64,000 nt of DNA, taken from the NCBI GenBank assembly GCA_004210915.1, contig SEGS01000006.1:1-64000 (forward strand). The letters are read 5' to 3'. The position numbers and the translations under genes were made by a program. Origin of the DNA: Variovorax sp. GTDB taxonomy: Bacteria; Pseudomonadota; Gammaproteobacteria; Burkholderiales; Burkholderiaceae_C. This document shows, one piece after another, positions 52,250 to 61,607 of this stretch (its first letter is position 1; every line of letters begins with the position of its first letter). The notes beneath the pieces were generated by a model, which was given only the letters and a program-made list of their open reading frames with translations, was not told the DNA's origin and did not search any database.

Positions 52250-54430
52250 TCACGCAGGCACGGCGTCGATGTGGGCGCGGTCCCAATGGCGGTGCTTGCC
52301 GATCGCGGCGATGAAATCGCGTGCAATCTGCAGCGCCGCAGCCGGGTCGCCGAGATTGACCACCGGCGTCTCCGCCATCACCACGCCGGCTGGCGCGGCG
52401 CCGCCATCGGCGGTCACGCCGAGCGTGGACAGCAGCTGAGCACCTTCGCCGACCGTGCAGATCGCCTTGCAGTGCTTGAAGGCTTCGGCGACGAAGTGGA
52501 CGGCATCGCCGCTTTGCGACAACGCCCTGACGTGTTCGGCCCCGGCGGGCACCAGCACCGCGTCGAACATGATCGACGGCGTGTTGACCACCGTGGCATC
52601 GATCTCGATCTGCCGCTTGCTGGCGCTGTTGGCCGAGCCGAGCCGCAGGCCCACCACCTTGCACTGCGCACCGGCCTGCTCCAGTGCCTCGCGGATCGGC
52701 TTGAGGGTGGCGGAATCGACGCCATCGGCCACCAGAATGGCGATCTTTCGCGTCTTGACCGAACCATCACCGGTGCCGGCCATCGACAGCGCCGGCGATT
52801 CTTCGATCGCCATCTCGATGCGATGGTCGCGGTAACCGGCGCGCCCTGCCGCGGCCTTGGCGTCGGGCGCACCGATACCCAGCGGCTCGGCGATCCGGCG
52901 CGCCAGCTTCTCGTCGACGTGGGCCAGGTTGTCGACCATGCGCTGGCGAATCGCCGGCACGTCGAGCTTCGACAGCTCGAAGCGGAAGGCGGCGACGATG
53001 TGTTCCTTCTCGGCCGTGGTCTGGCTGTTGAAGAACAGGCGCGCCTGTGTGAAGTGGTCGTCGAAAGACGGACTGCGGCGCCGCACCTTCGGCGGATCGA
53101 TTTCTTCGGGGAAAGACTGGAAGCCCTTGCTGCCCCCGTCGACGCGGAACTCCTGGCCATTGCCCAGCGTGTTCGGCTCGTACGCCACCTGACCGCGCGC
53201 AATCGTCTGGCGATGCATCCCGTCGCGCTGGAAGTTGTGAAAGGGGCAAACCGCCTTGTTGATCGGCAGCTCGTGGAAGTTGGCACCGCCGAGGCGTGAG
53301 ATCTGCGTGTCGGTGTACGAAAACAGGCGCCCCTGCAGCAACGGGTCGTTCGAGAAGTCGATGCCCGGCACCACATGGCCCGGGTGAAAGGCGACCTGCT
53401 CCGTCTCGGCGAAAAAGTTGTCGGGATTGCGGTTGAGCACCATCTTGCCGATCTTCTGCACCGGCACCAGCTCTTCCGGGATCAGCTTGGTAGGGTCGAG
53501 CAAATCGAAGCCGAGCGAGTGCTCCTTGTCCTGCGGAATGATCTGCACGCCCAGCTCCCACTCGGGGAAGTCACCGTTCTCGATGGCTTCCCACAGGTCG
53601 CGGCGGTGGAAATCGGCGTCCTTGCCGGCGATCTTCTGCGCCTCGTCCCAGACCAGGCCGTGCACGCCGAGCTTGGGCTTCCAGTGGAACTTGACGAAGT
53701 GGCTTTCGCCGCGGGCATTGATGAAGCGGAAGGTGTGGACGCCGAAGCCTTCCATCATGCGCAGGCTGCGCGGGATGGCGCGGTCGCTCATGGCCCACAT
53801 CAGCATGTGGGTGGTCTCGGGCATCAGCGAGGCGAAATCCCAGAAGGTGTCGTGCGCGCTCGCCGCCTGCGGCATTTCATGGTGCGGCTCGGGCTTGACC
53901 GCGTGCACCAGGTCCGGGAACTTCATCGCATCCTGGATGAAGAAAACGGGGATGTTGTTACCCACCAGGTCGTAATTGCCCTGCTGCGTGTAGAACTTGA
54001 CTGCGAAGCCGCGCACATCGCGCACGGTGTCGGCCGAGCCCTTGGAGCCCGCCACCGTCGAGAAGCGCACGAACACCGGCGTTCTGGCCGACGGGTCCTG
54101 CAGGAAGTCCGCGCAGGTGTACTGCGACATCGACTTGTAGACCTGAAAGTAACCGTGCGCGGCCGACCCGCGGGCGTGCACGGCGCGCTCGGGAATGCGC
54201 TCGTGGTCGAAGTGCGTGATCTTCTCGCGAAGGATGAAGTCCTCAAGCAGCGTGGGTCCGCGCAACCCGGCCTTGAGCGAATTGTGGTTGTCGGGAATGC
54301 GCACACCCTGGTTGGTGTCGAGTTGCGCGACGTGATCGGTGGTGAAGCCCGCCAGCTGTTCCTGCTTGGCATTGCCGCTGTCGCCCGCCTTGGGGCGACG
54401 GCCAGCGGCCGCCTTGTTGTGTGGCGTCAT
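52250..54430 (-). CDS. katE: Large-subunit monofunctional catalase (HPII/KatE type)
   Basis: The 726-residue protein is a clade 2 catalase. The N-terminal arm is followed by the core with RAVHARGSAAHGYFQVY (catalytic His), VRFSTVAGSKGSADTVRD, YDLVGNNIPVFFIQDA (catalytic Asn) and the haem Tyr in GRLFSYTDTQISRLGG. A C-terminal flavodoxin/GATase1-like domain starts near residue 575 (KIAILVADGVDSATL), which is what separates large from small catalases. It removes H2O2, usually in stationary phase. ATG 54430 has AGGA upstream. It lies 47 bases after a small membrane-protein gene and is probably cotranscribed with it. Confidence 0.96.
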   Translation of the reverse strand: MTPHNKAAAGRRPKAGDSGNAKQEQLAGFTTDHVAQLDTNQGVRIPDNHNSLKAGLRGPTLLEDFILREKITHFDHERIPERAVHARGSAAHGYFQVYKSMSQYTCADFLQDPSARTPVFVRFSTVAGSKGSADTVRDVRGFAVKFYTQQGNYDLVGNNIPVFFIQDAMKFPDLVHAVKPEPHHEMPQAASAHDTFWDFASLMPETTHMLMWAMSDRAIPRSLRMMEGFGVHTFRFINARGESHFVKFHWKPKLGVHGLVWDEAQKIAGKDADFHRRDLWEAIENGDFPEWELGVQIIPQDKEHSLGFDLLDPTKLIPEELVPVQKIGKMVLNRNPDNFFAETEQVAFHPGHVVPGIDFSNDPLLQGRLFSYTDTQISRLGGANFHELPINKAVCPFHNFQRDGMHRQTIARGQVAYEPNTLGNGQEFRVDGGSKGFQSFPEEIDPPKVRRRSPSFDDHFTQARLFFNSQTTAEKEHIVAAFRFELSKLDVPAIRQRMVDNLAHVDEKLARRIAEPLGIGAPDAKAAAGRAGYRDHRIEMAIEESPALSMAGTGDGSVKTRKIAILVADGVDSATLKPIREALEQAGAQCKVVGLRLGSANSASKRQIEIDATVVNTPSIMFDAVLVPAGAEHVRALSQSGDAVHFVAEAFKHCKAICTVGEGAQLLSTLGVTADGGAAPAGVVMAETPVVNLGDPAAALQIARDFIAAIGKHRHWDRAHIDAVPA

Positions 54431-54477
54431 CAAAAGTCCTGAAAAAATAGAAATGCGGCGCAGAACAGCGCCATCGG

Positions 54478-54624
54478 TCAACCGGCTTCGGCGTCGAAGA
54501 ACATGTCGAGCGCGTTGACCAGCGCCACCACGCCAATAAGGCCGGCAGCGCCCGCCACGAGCCAGATCAAAAGCTCGTCCACCCAACCATGGCTGAAGAA
54601 ATCCAAGAGTGAGGACAGTTCCAT
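54478..54624 (-). CDS. Small single-span membrane protein upstream of katE
   Basis: This is a 48-residue protein with one strong membrane helix (LLIWLVAGAAGLIGVVALV) between an acidic/aromatic N-terminus and an acidic tail (DMFFDAEAG). ATG 54624 has GGAG upstream. I recognise no family. Its position, 47 bases before katE on the same strand, suggests a shared transcript. The longer frame to 54852 is not used because its N-terminal part has no ribosome site and crosses a terminator-like hairpin. Confidence 0.6.
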   Translation of the reverse strand: MELSSLLDFFSHGWVDELLIWLVAGAAGLIGVVALVNALDMFFDAEAG

Positions 54625-54659
54625 GGAAGGCTCCGCAGGAGAAAGATGACGGTGGGTGG

Positions 54660-54681
54660 AAAAAGCCGCAGTCATCTGCGG
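54660..54681 (-). terminator. Terminator-like hairpin in the leader of the small gene/katE transcript
   Basis: On the minus strand CCGCAG-ATGA-CTGCGG is followed by C and five T residues, a textbook intrinsic-terminator shape. No gene on this strand lies immediately upstream, since the neighbour at 54910 is divergent, so it would act as a leader attenuator or stop read-through. The remaining sequence of the 54625-54909 gap shows no other clear element. Confidence 0.5.
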
Positions 54682-54909
54682 GCATGGTCCCAGCTTAGGG
54701 AGCGCTACCGCCCCACCCCGTAGTGGCCGCACGCCTTGCGCTGTCGGCACCGCGGCGCGCCCGCGGTAGGAGCCCGCCGACACCGCTGCGTGCCGGCCTA
54801 CCCCGCTTCGCGCATCCAGCGACGGGCAGGGCCTCTGCCGGATCGATAGCATCGGCCGGGGTCGGCATCAAACCTGCTTGCTTCCCCGCCATTCACTCAC
54901 AGGGACGTC

Positions 54910-55728
54910 ATGCTCATCAACATCGGCTTTGATATCGAACTCGGCGTCACCGGCCCCACGGCGTTGATCTACATGCTGCAGGTTCACCCCTCGCGGGCTG
55001 CCGACATCCAGGGCAGCGAGAACATCACCATCAGTCCGCCGCTCGCCACCGACCACTATCGGGACGTTTTCGACAACCACTGCGCGCGGGTGCACGTGCC
55101 CGCCGGCGTCTCCAGCGTCCGGCTGCGCAACCAGGCCGTGGTGTACGACAGTGGCTGGGCCGACCCGGTGGACTACAGTGCCATCGAACACCCCGCGGCG
55201 AACCTGCCGGTGGAGACCCTGCCCTTCGTCCTGCCCAGCCGCTACTGCGAAGTCGACAGCGAACTGCTGCAGTTCGCCTGGAACAACTTCGGCCAGGTGA
55301 CGCCCGGCTGGCACCGCGTGCAGGCGATCTGCGACTTCGTGCACCGGCACCTTCGCTTCGACTACCAACGTGCTCGCGCCACGCGCACCGCACTCGAGGG
55401 CTTTCGCGAAGGCGTGGGCGTGTGCCGCGACTTCACGCACCTGGCCATCACGCTGTGCCGCTGCATGAACATCCCGGCGCGCTATGTCACGGGTTATCTG
55501 GGCGACATCGGCATCCCGCCGGTGCCCTACCCAATGGACTTCAGCGCCTGGTTCGAGGTGTACCTGGGCGACCGCTGGCACACCTTCGATGCGCGCCACA
55601 ACACGCCCCGTATCGGCCGCATCGTGATCGCCCGTGGACGCGACGCCGCCGACGTGCCGATCACGATGGTGTTCGGCGCGAACACGCTGCAGCGCTTCGA
55701 AGTCATCACCGACGAGCGCGTGGTGTAG
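54910..55728 (+). CDS. Transglutaminase-like protein
   Basis: This 272-residue protein has a ~150-residue N-terminal beta-rich region and a transglutaminase core. The nucleophile is Cys172 in EGVGVCRDFTHLA, and the His and Asp of the triad lie in WFEVYLGDRWHTFDARHN. In the core family it belongs with bacterial transglutaminase/peptidase proteins often encoded beside stress genes. No signal peptide is seen. The substrate is unknown. It is divergent from the small membrane gene and katE and convergent with ligD. Confidence 0.88.
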   Translation: MLINIGFDIELGVTGPTALIYMLQVHPSRAADIQGSENITISPPLATDHYRDVFDNHCARVHVPAGVSSVRLRNQAVVYDSGWADPVDYSAIEHPAANLPVETLPFVLPSRYCEVDSELLQFAWNNFGQVTPGWHRVQAICDFVHRHLRFDYQRARATRTALEGFREGVGVCRDFTHLAITLCRCMNIPARYVTGYLGDIGIPPVPYPMDFSAWFEVYLGDRWHTFDARHNTPRIGRIVIARGRDAADVPITMVFGANTLQRFEVITDERVV

Positions 55729-55758
55729 CCGGCACTGCGAGGCCGGCGCGCTGGCACC

Positions 55759-58344
55759 TCAACGCGCGGGCGGCGGCGTGTAGCCCAGCGTTTTCATGGC
55801 GGCTCCGAGCCCTTTGCGGCTGTCCTCCAGTGCATCCCAGGGCGTGTTGCCGATCGTCAGCCGGGTCTGGATATTGGTCACCGTCCAGTCGCTGGCGCTT
55901 CGGAGATCGGGCAACTCCTCCCAAGCCAGCGGCACCGACACGCCGAGCCCCGGCCGGGACCGCGCCGACCAGGCCGCGACCGTGGTCGCGCCGAAGCCGT
56001 TGCGCAGGTAGTCGACGAAGATCTTTCCGACCCGGTTGCGCGGTCCGCTCTTGGCCACGAACCGTGACGGGATGGTGCTGGCCAGGTGCTGCACGATGGC
56101 TTGCGAGAAACCCTTCACGGCGTCCCAGCCGTGCTGGCGACGCAACGGAACGATGATGTGCAGCCCCTTGCCGCCGCTGGTTTTCAGGAAGGCCGGCAGG
56201 CCCAGTTCATCGAGCAGCGTGCGCACCAGCAGCGCGGCTTCCTGCACCAGCGGCCAGGCGACACCTTCGCCGGGATCGAGATCGAAGGTCATCCGGTCCG
56301 GCCGTGTGATGGCGCGCGAGGTGGCGTTCCAGGTGTGGAACTCGATCACGTTGAGCTGGGTGGCAGAGGCCAACCCGCGCGGCGTGTCGATCTGCAGCAG
56401 TGGCTCGTGGCCCGGGTCCAGCGCAGCGTCGAGCAGCTTGACGCCAGGCAGCTCATTGCCCTGTGCATGCTTCTGGAAGAAGAGCTCGCCACCCACGCCC
56501 TCGGGCGCGCGCACCAGCGACACCGGGCGGCCGCGCAGGTGCGCGTGCAACAGGGGCTGCACCGTCTCGTAGTAGGCGACCAGATCGCCCTTGGTCACAC
56601 CGCTTTGCGCATCGATCACGCGCTCGGCGTTGGTGACGCGGGTGGCTCCGGTCACACGGGTGTTGCCGCTCTTGTCTTTCATCGCCTTGCTTCCTTTCCG
56701 GGGCGTGACGGCATCGACGGCATCGACCGCCTGCGCCTCTTCACGCCGGATCTCGCGCGCCGGCTTGTCGGTGCGCAGGCCCTGGAACACGGCATGCCGG
56801 ACCTTGCCTTCGCGGGTCCAGGCGCCGAAGGCCACTTCGGCCACCAGCCGCGGCCGCACCCACTGCGCCTTGACGCCCGCGGGCCGGGTGGCGAAGGGGC
56901 AGTCGGCCGCAGCCAGTGCGTTCAATTGCGCCATCACATCGGCCAGCCGCTGCGCATCGAATCCGGTGCCCACGTTGCCGCAGTACTGCAGGACACCGGC
57001 TTCGTCGTACACCCCCAGCAGCAGCGCACCGAAGCCGGCCCGGGAACCGCGCGGCGCGGTCCAGCCGCCGATCACGAACTCCTGCCGCAGCTGGTTCTTG
57101 AGCTTGAGCCAGTCCGCCGACCGGCGCGACACGTACGTCGACCCCTTCCGCTTGGCGACGATGCCCTCGAAGCCGATACGCGCCGACGAGGCCAGAAGGT
57201 CGCGCGGCGCCGCCTCGAAAGCTTCGCTCAGTCGCAACGAGGCCGCGGGCTGGTTCCCAAGCAGCGCGGCCAGGGCCTCGCGGCGTTGTTCGATCGGAGC
57301 CTCGCGCAGATCGACGCCGTCGAGAAAGGGCGCATCGAACAGCCAGTAGTCGATGGCGGCCGTTTTGCCCAGGTCGAAGGCGTTTTGCAGCGCCTGGAAG
57401 TCCGGCGCGCCGTCCGGTCCCTCGACCGTGATTTCGCCGTCGAGCCAGGCCGCGCGCGTCGGCAGAGTCGACAGCGCTTTGACGAGAGAAGGCAGTTTGT
57501 CGGTCCAGTCGTGGCCGTTGCGGGTGAAGCACTGGATGCGCTTGCCGTCGATGCGGGTCAGCAGGCGGTAGCCGTCGAACTTGAGTTCGTAGAGCCAGTC
57601 GTCCGCCTCCGCGGGAGCGGTCGCTGCCAGTGTTGCGAGCTGCGGAGCGAGCGTGGCGGGCAATGCTGTTTTGCCTGCGGCCTTGCGCGGGGCCGCGACG
57701 GCCTCGACGGCCACAGGCCCGGGCGGCGCGGACGCGGCCCGCGTGGCAGCGCCGCGCGACGTTTTGACCGGCGCCGCTGCGGCACCCGGCGCCAGCACGC
57801 TGTCAGGCTCGGCCTCGACCACGTCGTACTCGGCCAGGGCGCGAACCTCGTCGTCGTGCTCCTTGATCAGCAGCCAGGGCGGCTGCTTTTCCCCCTTGCC
57901 GTGCATGCGCACCAGTGTCCATCGGCCGCGCAGCTTGGTGCCTCGGAGCTCGAATTTGAGCTTGCCCGCGGCCAGCTGCTGGCGCGCATCGCCATCGGGC
58001 AGCCACTGCCCTTCGTCCCAGACGATCACCGTGCCGGCACCGTACTGCCCGGGCGGAATCGTGCCCTCGAAACGTGCATAAGACAGCGGGTGGTCTTCCA
58101 CCTCCACCGCCATGCGCTTGACGGAAGGATCGAGGCAAGGCCCCTTGGGCACCGCCCAACTCTTGAGCGTCCCGTCGAGTTCGAGCCGGAAGTCGTAGTG
58201 CAGGCGGCTGGCGTGGTGCTTCTGCACCACGAACCCCAGCCGCGCCCGCCCCGCCTTGCCGCCGCTCTTCGGTTCAGGCGTGCGGGCGAAGTCGCGCTTC
58301 GCGTGGTAGCGCGCCAGCGCTTCCTGGGCGGCGGCCTTGCTCAC
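55759..58344 (-). CDS. ligD: LigD: multidomain NHEJ DNA ligase (PE-ligase-polymerase)
   Basis: The 861-residue protein carries three domains in the Pseudomonas order. First is a phosphoesterase at ~35-180 (FVVQKHHASRLHYDFRLEL, PPGQYGAGTVIVWDEG). The ATP-dependent ligase is at ~240-540 (Lys255 in ELKFDGYRLLTRIDG, and DGEITV). A primase/polymerase of the LigD type is at ~590-860 (FDLDPGEGVAWP, KTSGGKGLHIIVPL). Together with Ku it seals double-strand breaks. The start is GTG 58344 with GGAGGAGG upstream; the longer ORF to 58530 lies over ku and is rejected. Confidence 0.95.
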   Translation of the reverse strand: MSKAAAQEALARYHAKRDFARTPEPKSGGKAGRARLGFVVQKHHASRLHYDFRLELDGTLKSWAVPKGPCLDPSVKRMAVEVEDHPLSYARFEGTIPPGQYGAGTVIVWDEGQWLPDGDARQQLAAGKLKFELRGTKLRGRWTLVRMHGKGEKQPPWLLIKEHDDEVRALAEYDVVEAEPDSVLAPGAAAAPVKTSRGAATRAASAPPGPVAVEAVAAPRKAAGKTALPATLAPQLATLAATAPAEADDWLYELKFDGYRLLTRIDGKRIQCFTRNGHDWTDKLPSLVKALSTLPTRAAWLDGEITVEGPDGAPDFQALQNAFDLGKTAAIDYWLFDAPFLDGVDLREAPIEQRREALAALLGNQPAASLRLSEAFEAAPRDLLASSARIGFEGIVAKRKGSTYVSRRSADWLKLKNQLRQEFVIGGWTAPRGSRAGFGALLLGVYDEAGVLQYCGNVGTGFDAQRLADVMAQLNALAAADCPFATRPAGVKAQWVRPRLVAEVAFGAWTREGKVRHAVFQGLRTDKPAREIRREEAQAVDAVDAVTPRKGSKAMKDKSGNTRVTGATRVTNAERVIDAQSGVTKGDLVAYYETVQPLLHAHLRGRPVSLVRAPEGVGGELFFQKHAQGNELPGVKLLDAALDPGHEPLLQIDTPRGLASATQLNVIEFHTWNATSRAITRPDRMTFDLDPGEGVAWPLVQEAALLVRTLLDELGLPAFLKTSGGKGLHIIVPLRRQHGWDAVKGFSQAIVQHLASTIPSRFVAKSGPRNRVGKIFVDYLRNGFGATTVAAWSARSRPGLGVSVPLAWEELPDLRSASDWTVTNIQTRLTIGNTPWDALEDSRKGLGAAMKTLGYTPPPAR

Positions 58345-58363
58345 ACAACCCTCCTCCCGCGGC

Positions 58364-59377
58364 TCATGCGGCCCGTTTGCGGGCAGGCGCCTTGGCGGCA
58401 GGGCGCGATGCACGCTTGGGTGCCGTCTTGCGCGCGGTCTTCGTTGGCGTCTTGGCCGTGCTCTTCGCGCCGGCCTTGCGCGGCGCCGGCGCGTCGCCAT
58501 CCTCGGCGGCGTCGTCGGTCTCTTCGCCATCGTCCTTGCTGCCGGCCGTCGCCTTGCCGCCCTTGCGCAGGCTGCGTTGCAGCAACTCGGTGAGGTCGAG
58601 AATCTTCGCGCCGCCGGATGCCGGCTCTTCGCCCGCTTCGGGCTTGGTCACGGCTTCGGTCTGCCCGGCTTCGACCTTGTGGTCGATCAGCCGCATGATT
58701 TCGTCCTTGAACGAGTCCTTGAACTGGTCGGGGTCCCAGTCGGAGGACATGTCGTCGACCAGTTGGCTGGCCATGGTCAATTCGCGCTCGCTGAGGCCGG
58801 CCGTCTTCGCGTTTTCGGACGGCAATGGCAGGTCTTTCCAAGAGCGTATATCGGCGCCCCACCGCAGCAGGTTCAGCACCAGCCCCGGCCCCGAGGGCAC
58901 GAGCACAGCGAGGTGCTGCTTGGTCTGGATGACGACCCGCGCCACGCCGACCCGGCCGGCACGCTGCAACGCCTCGCGCAGCAGCGCATACACCTTGGCG
59001 CCGCGGTTGATGGGCGCGACGTAGTACGGCTTCTCAAGAAAAACGAAGGGGATGCCGTCGGCCGGCACGAAGGTTTCGATCTCGATGGTCTGCGTGGTCT
59101 TGGGGTAGGCCGCGGCGATTTCGGCATCGCTCAGCACCACGTACTGGCCGTCTTCGTACTCGACGCCTTTGACGATTTGTTCCCGCGCGATTTCCTTGCC
59201 CGTCTTCTTGTTGACGCGCTTGTAGCCGACCGGGTCCATGGTGCGCTTGTCGAGCCAGTCGAAATCGATGCTGTGATCGGTGGTGGCCGAATACAACGCG
59301 ACCGGGATGTGGACCAGGCCGAAACTGATGGCGCCCTTCCACAGGACGCGGGGTGCGGGTGACTTGGCAGCTGGCAT
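58364..59377 (-). CDS. ku: Ku, DNA end-binding protein of NHEJ
   Basis: The 337-residue protein has the Ku core (VLWKGAISFGLVHIPVALYSA, YKRVNKKTGKEI, GVARVVIQTKQHLAVLVP, LTMASQLVDDMS). A long Lys/Ala-rich tail from about residue 265 resembles histone-like C-terminal extensions. Ku rings bind broken ends and recruit LigD, encoded 19 bases downstream. ATG 59377 has GGAGGA at good spacing; the frame extending to 59677 is rejected. Confidence 0.95.
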   Translation of the reverse strand: MPAAKSPAPRVLWKGAISFGLVHIPVALYSATTDHSIDFDWLDKRTMDPVGYKRVNKKTGKEIAREQIVKGVEYEDGQYVVLSDAEIAAAYPKTTQTIEIETFVPADGIPFVFLEKPYYVAPINRGAKVYALLREALQRAGRVGVARVVIQTKQHLAVLVPSGPGLVLNLLRWGADIRSWKDLPLPSENAKTAGLSERELTMASQLVDDMSSDWDPDQFKDSFKDEIMRLIDHKVEAGQTEAVTKPEAGEEPASGGAKILDLTELLQRSLRKGGKATAGSKDDGEETDDAAEDGDAPAPRKAGAKSTAKTPTKTARKTAPKRASRPAAKAPARKRAA

Positions 59378-59486
59378 GGGAATCCTCCAACTGCGCAAGT
59401 TAGCGCCGGGCGCCCTCGCACGATGTAGGAACGCGGCGTTGCCGATCGTCGGGTGCGAGGCCACGGCTGGCCCGCCTGCAAGCGAA

Positions 59487-60482
59487 CTACAGGCGGCGCT
59501 CGCTGGCCACCGCGAAGTAGAACCACTCGGTGCCGGGCAGCGCCTCGTCATTCGGGAAGACGATGAAGCCATCGCGCTCGGCGCGCAGCATGCGGCCGTC
59601 GGCGCGCACGCCGATGGGCTCGCCTTCGGCCACGGCGTCGAAGGTCGCCCATTCGCGCACGAACTGGTCGCCGACATCGTCGCGGTCGGTGACGCTCACC
59701 AGACGCAGCAGGGCGGGTTGTGCGGGCGGCGCCTGCGACGGATCGGCGGCCACCATGCCCAGCAGGCGCAGGGTCGCAAGGATCGCAGCCTCGGCGACGT
59801 CGGGCGCAGCGGGGTCGTCGTGCTGGCCGCATTCGAGCGTCACGCCGTAGCCGCCGCGGCTGCGCATGTATTCGTTGGTGCCCCAACCGAAGGCCAGCGC
59901 CGCATCAGTCAACGGCTGGCCGCGTTGGGTCATGCCGGCCGCGTAGATGTCGAGCCAGCCTTCGACCACGCGCGGCGTGCCCAAGTGCAGCGCCAGTCGC
60001 CCTTCTTCCACGGCGCGCGCGAAGGGTTCGAGCGGACCGTCGTTGTCGCGCGGGCCGATCATGGCGAAGGCTTCGCCCGCGCTCTGGAACGAGTGCAGGT
60101 CGAGCAGCACCTCGTGCCGCGCGAGCAGCGGGCACAGGCGGTCGGTGATGCGGGCCTCGTAGTCGAAAGGGGTCACGCCGGCGGGCGTCGGCTGGAACAG
60201 GCGATTGAGGTTGCGCTGGCCTTCGCGCGTGTGCTGCCGCCGCGCCAGCGGGTTGGCCACCGGCACCATCGTGAGCTCGCCGCACAGCAACTGCAAGGCG
60301 CCGCTGTCCAGCCGCGCCACGATGCGTTCGATGCCGGCCGTGCCGCAGGTTTCGTTGCCGTGCACACCGCCCAGCACCACCAGCCGCGGGCCTGGCGCCA
60401 GCGCCGCGTAGCCGTGAACGCGCAGCACATCGGCCGCGCCATCAATGGGCGGTTTGCGAAGTGGAGGAGAAGGCGCAGTCAT
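59487..60482 (-). CDS. Succinylglutamate desuccinylase/aspartoacylase family protein
   Basis: This 331-residue protein is a zinc carboxypeptidase-fold deacylase: VVLGGVHGNETCGT supplies the His and Glu zinc ligands and VLLDLHSFQ the second His. NPLARRQHTREGQRNLNRLF and GYGVTLECGQH contribute Arg and Glu active-site positions. Family members remove acyl groups from amino acids; the substrate here is not determinable. ATG 60482 begins the homology. No ast or arginine-degradation genes accompany it, so an arginine-catabolic role is not supported. Confidence 0.82.
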   Translation of the reverse strand: MTAPSPPLRKPPIDGAADVLRVHGYAALAPGPRLVVLGGVHGNETCGTAGIERIVARLDSGALQLLCGELTMVPVANPLARRQHTREGQRNLNRLFQPTPAGVTPFDYEARITDRLCPLLARHEVLLDLHSFQSAGEAFAMIGPRDNDGPLEPFARAVEEGRLALHLGTPRVVEGWLDIYAAGMTQRGQPLTDAALAFGWGTNEYMRSRGGYGVTLECGQHDDPAAPDVAEAAILATLRLLGMVAADPSQAPPAQPALLRLVSVTDRDDVGDQFVREWATFDAVAEGEPIGVRADGRMLRAERDGFIVFPNDEALPGTEWFYFAVASERRL

Positions 60483-60576
60483 CACGGGGCATCCTACAAC
60501 CCTGCGCAGGACGGTCCTACCGCCTTGCCGCCGGCCCCGTGCGACAAGAGCCATCAGTACAAAGGAGCACGCAGCC

Positions 60577-60843
60577 ATGGCCACAGAACCCCACGACGGG
60601 CAGACGCCTGACCCCCTCAAGGACGCCGAGGGCGGAGAGACGAAGACCGAACAGGGCGGCGAATCGGCACCCAAGTTGCCGCACGAGCGCGACCAGTCGG
60701 CCGCGCACCAGAGTGCCGATGCGCAGGACACCACGCCGACGCCCGAGGGAAAACAGGGCGCGGAGGACATCGAGCGCGGCATCGTCGACACCGACCGCGG
60801 GCCGGTCACGGACCGCGTCTACAACGACAAGGTCAGGCGCTGA
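60577..60843 (+). CDS. Small hydrophilic acidic protein of unknown function
   Basis: The 88-residue product is highly charged and probably disordered, rich in Asp, Glu, Gln, Thr and Gly, with no Cys and no hydrophobic core. It opens MATEPHDGQTPDPLKDAEGG and ends TDRVYNDKVRR. AAGGAG is well placed before ATG 60577, which supports real translation. Its composition resembles desiccation/stress hydrophilins, and it sits near katE and NHEJ genes, but no family is recognised. Confidence 0.65.
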   Translation: MATEPHDGQTPDPLKDAEGGETKTEQGGESAPKLPHERDQSAAHQSADAQDTTPTPEGKQGAEDIERGIVDTDRGPVTDRVYNDKVRR

Positions 60844-60861
60844 AAGCGCCTTGGCGAGCGC

Positions 60862-61554
60862 TCAGGCCTTGTTGTTTGCGAGGTTCGCACGCATTGCCGT
60901 GATGACCGCCGCATAGTCGGGCGCATTGAAGATCGCGCTTCCTGCCACGAAGGTGTCGGCACCCGCCGCGGCCACGCGCGCGATGTTGTCGACCTTGATG
61001 CCGCCATCGACCTCCAGCCGGATGTCGCGGCCGCTCTGTTCGATCCGCTTGCGGGCCTGCTCGATCTTGCGCAATGCGGAGTCGATGAAACTCTGCCCGC
61101 CGAAACCGGGGTTGACGCTCATGATCAGGATCAGGTCGATGTCGTCGATCGCCCAGTCGAGCGCTTCAAGTCCCAAGCCCGGATTGAACACCAGCCCCGC
61201 CTTGCAACCCGCGGCCTTGATGGCCTGGATGCTGCGATGCACGTGGGGCGACGCGTCGGGATGAAAGCTGATGAAGTCAGCGCCCGCTTTGGCAAATGCC
61301 GCCGCCAGGGCGTCGACCGGCTGCACCATCAGGTGGACGTCGATGGGAACGGCGACGCCGGCTGCGGTCTTCGCATGGGGCTTCAGGGCCTCGCAAATCA
61401 TCGGGCCGAAGGTCAGGTTCGGCACGTAGTGGTTGTCCATCACGTCGAAGTGGATCCAGTCGGCGCCGGCAGCGATCACGTCGCGCACTTCGTCGCCCAG
61501 GCGGGCGAAATCGGCGGACAGGATGGAGGGGGCGATGCGAAACGGTGTGCTCAT
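60862..61554 (-). CDS. rpe: Ribulose-phosphate 3-epimerase
   Basis: This 230-residue protein has [15 protein letters not shown], the metal-binding [43 protein letters not shown] and the C-terminal [10 protein letters not shown] phosphate site. It interconverts ribulose 5-phosphate and xylulose 5-phosphate in the pentose phosphate and Calvin cycles. It is divergent from apaG, whose start is 53 bases away. This pairing is common in Comamonadaceae. Confidence 0.97.
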   Translation of the reverse strand: MSTPFRIAPSILSADFARLGDEVRDVIAAGADWIHFDVMDNHYVPNLTFGPMICEALKPHAKTAAGVAVPIDVHLMVQPVDALAAAFAKAGADFISFHPDASPHVHRSIQAIKAAGCKAGLVFNPGLGLEALDWAIDDIDLILIMSVNPGFGGQSFIDSALRKIEQARKRIEQSGRDIRLEVDGGIKVDNIARVAAAGADTFVAGSAIFNAPDYAAVITAMRANLANNKA

Positions 61555-61607
61555 GCCGCAATTGTCGCAAAGGGTCGCCTAAAGGGTCGCTCCGTTACCA
61601 TGCACGG

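Noticed and set aside
56086-58593. 835-residue plus-strand open frame
   Set aside because: Antisense to ligD; LigD domains on the minus strand are complete.
60840-60862. Possible terminator between the 88-residue gene and rpe
   Set aside because: Only a weak five-base stem (AGCGC/GCGCT) with an 8-base loop and no T run is visible.
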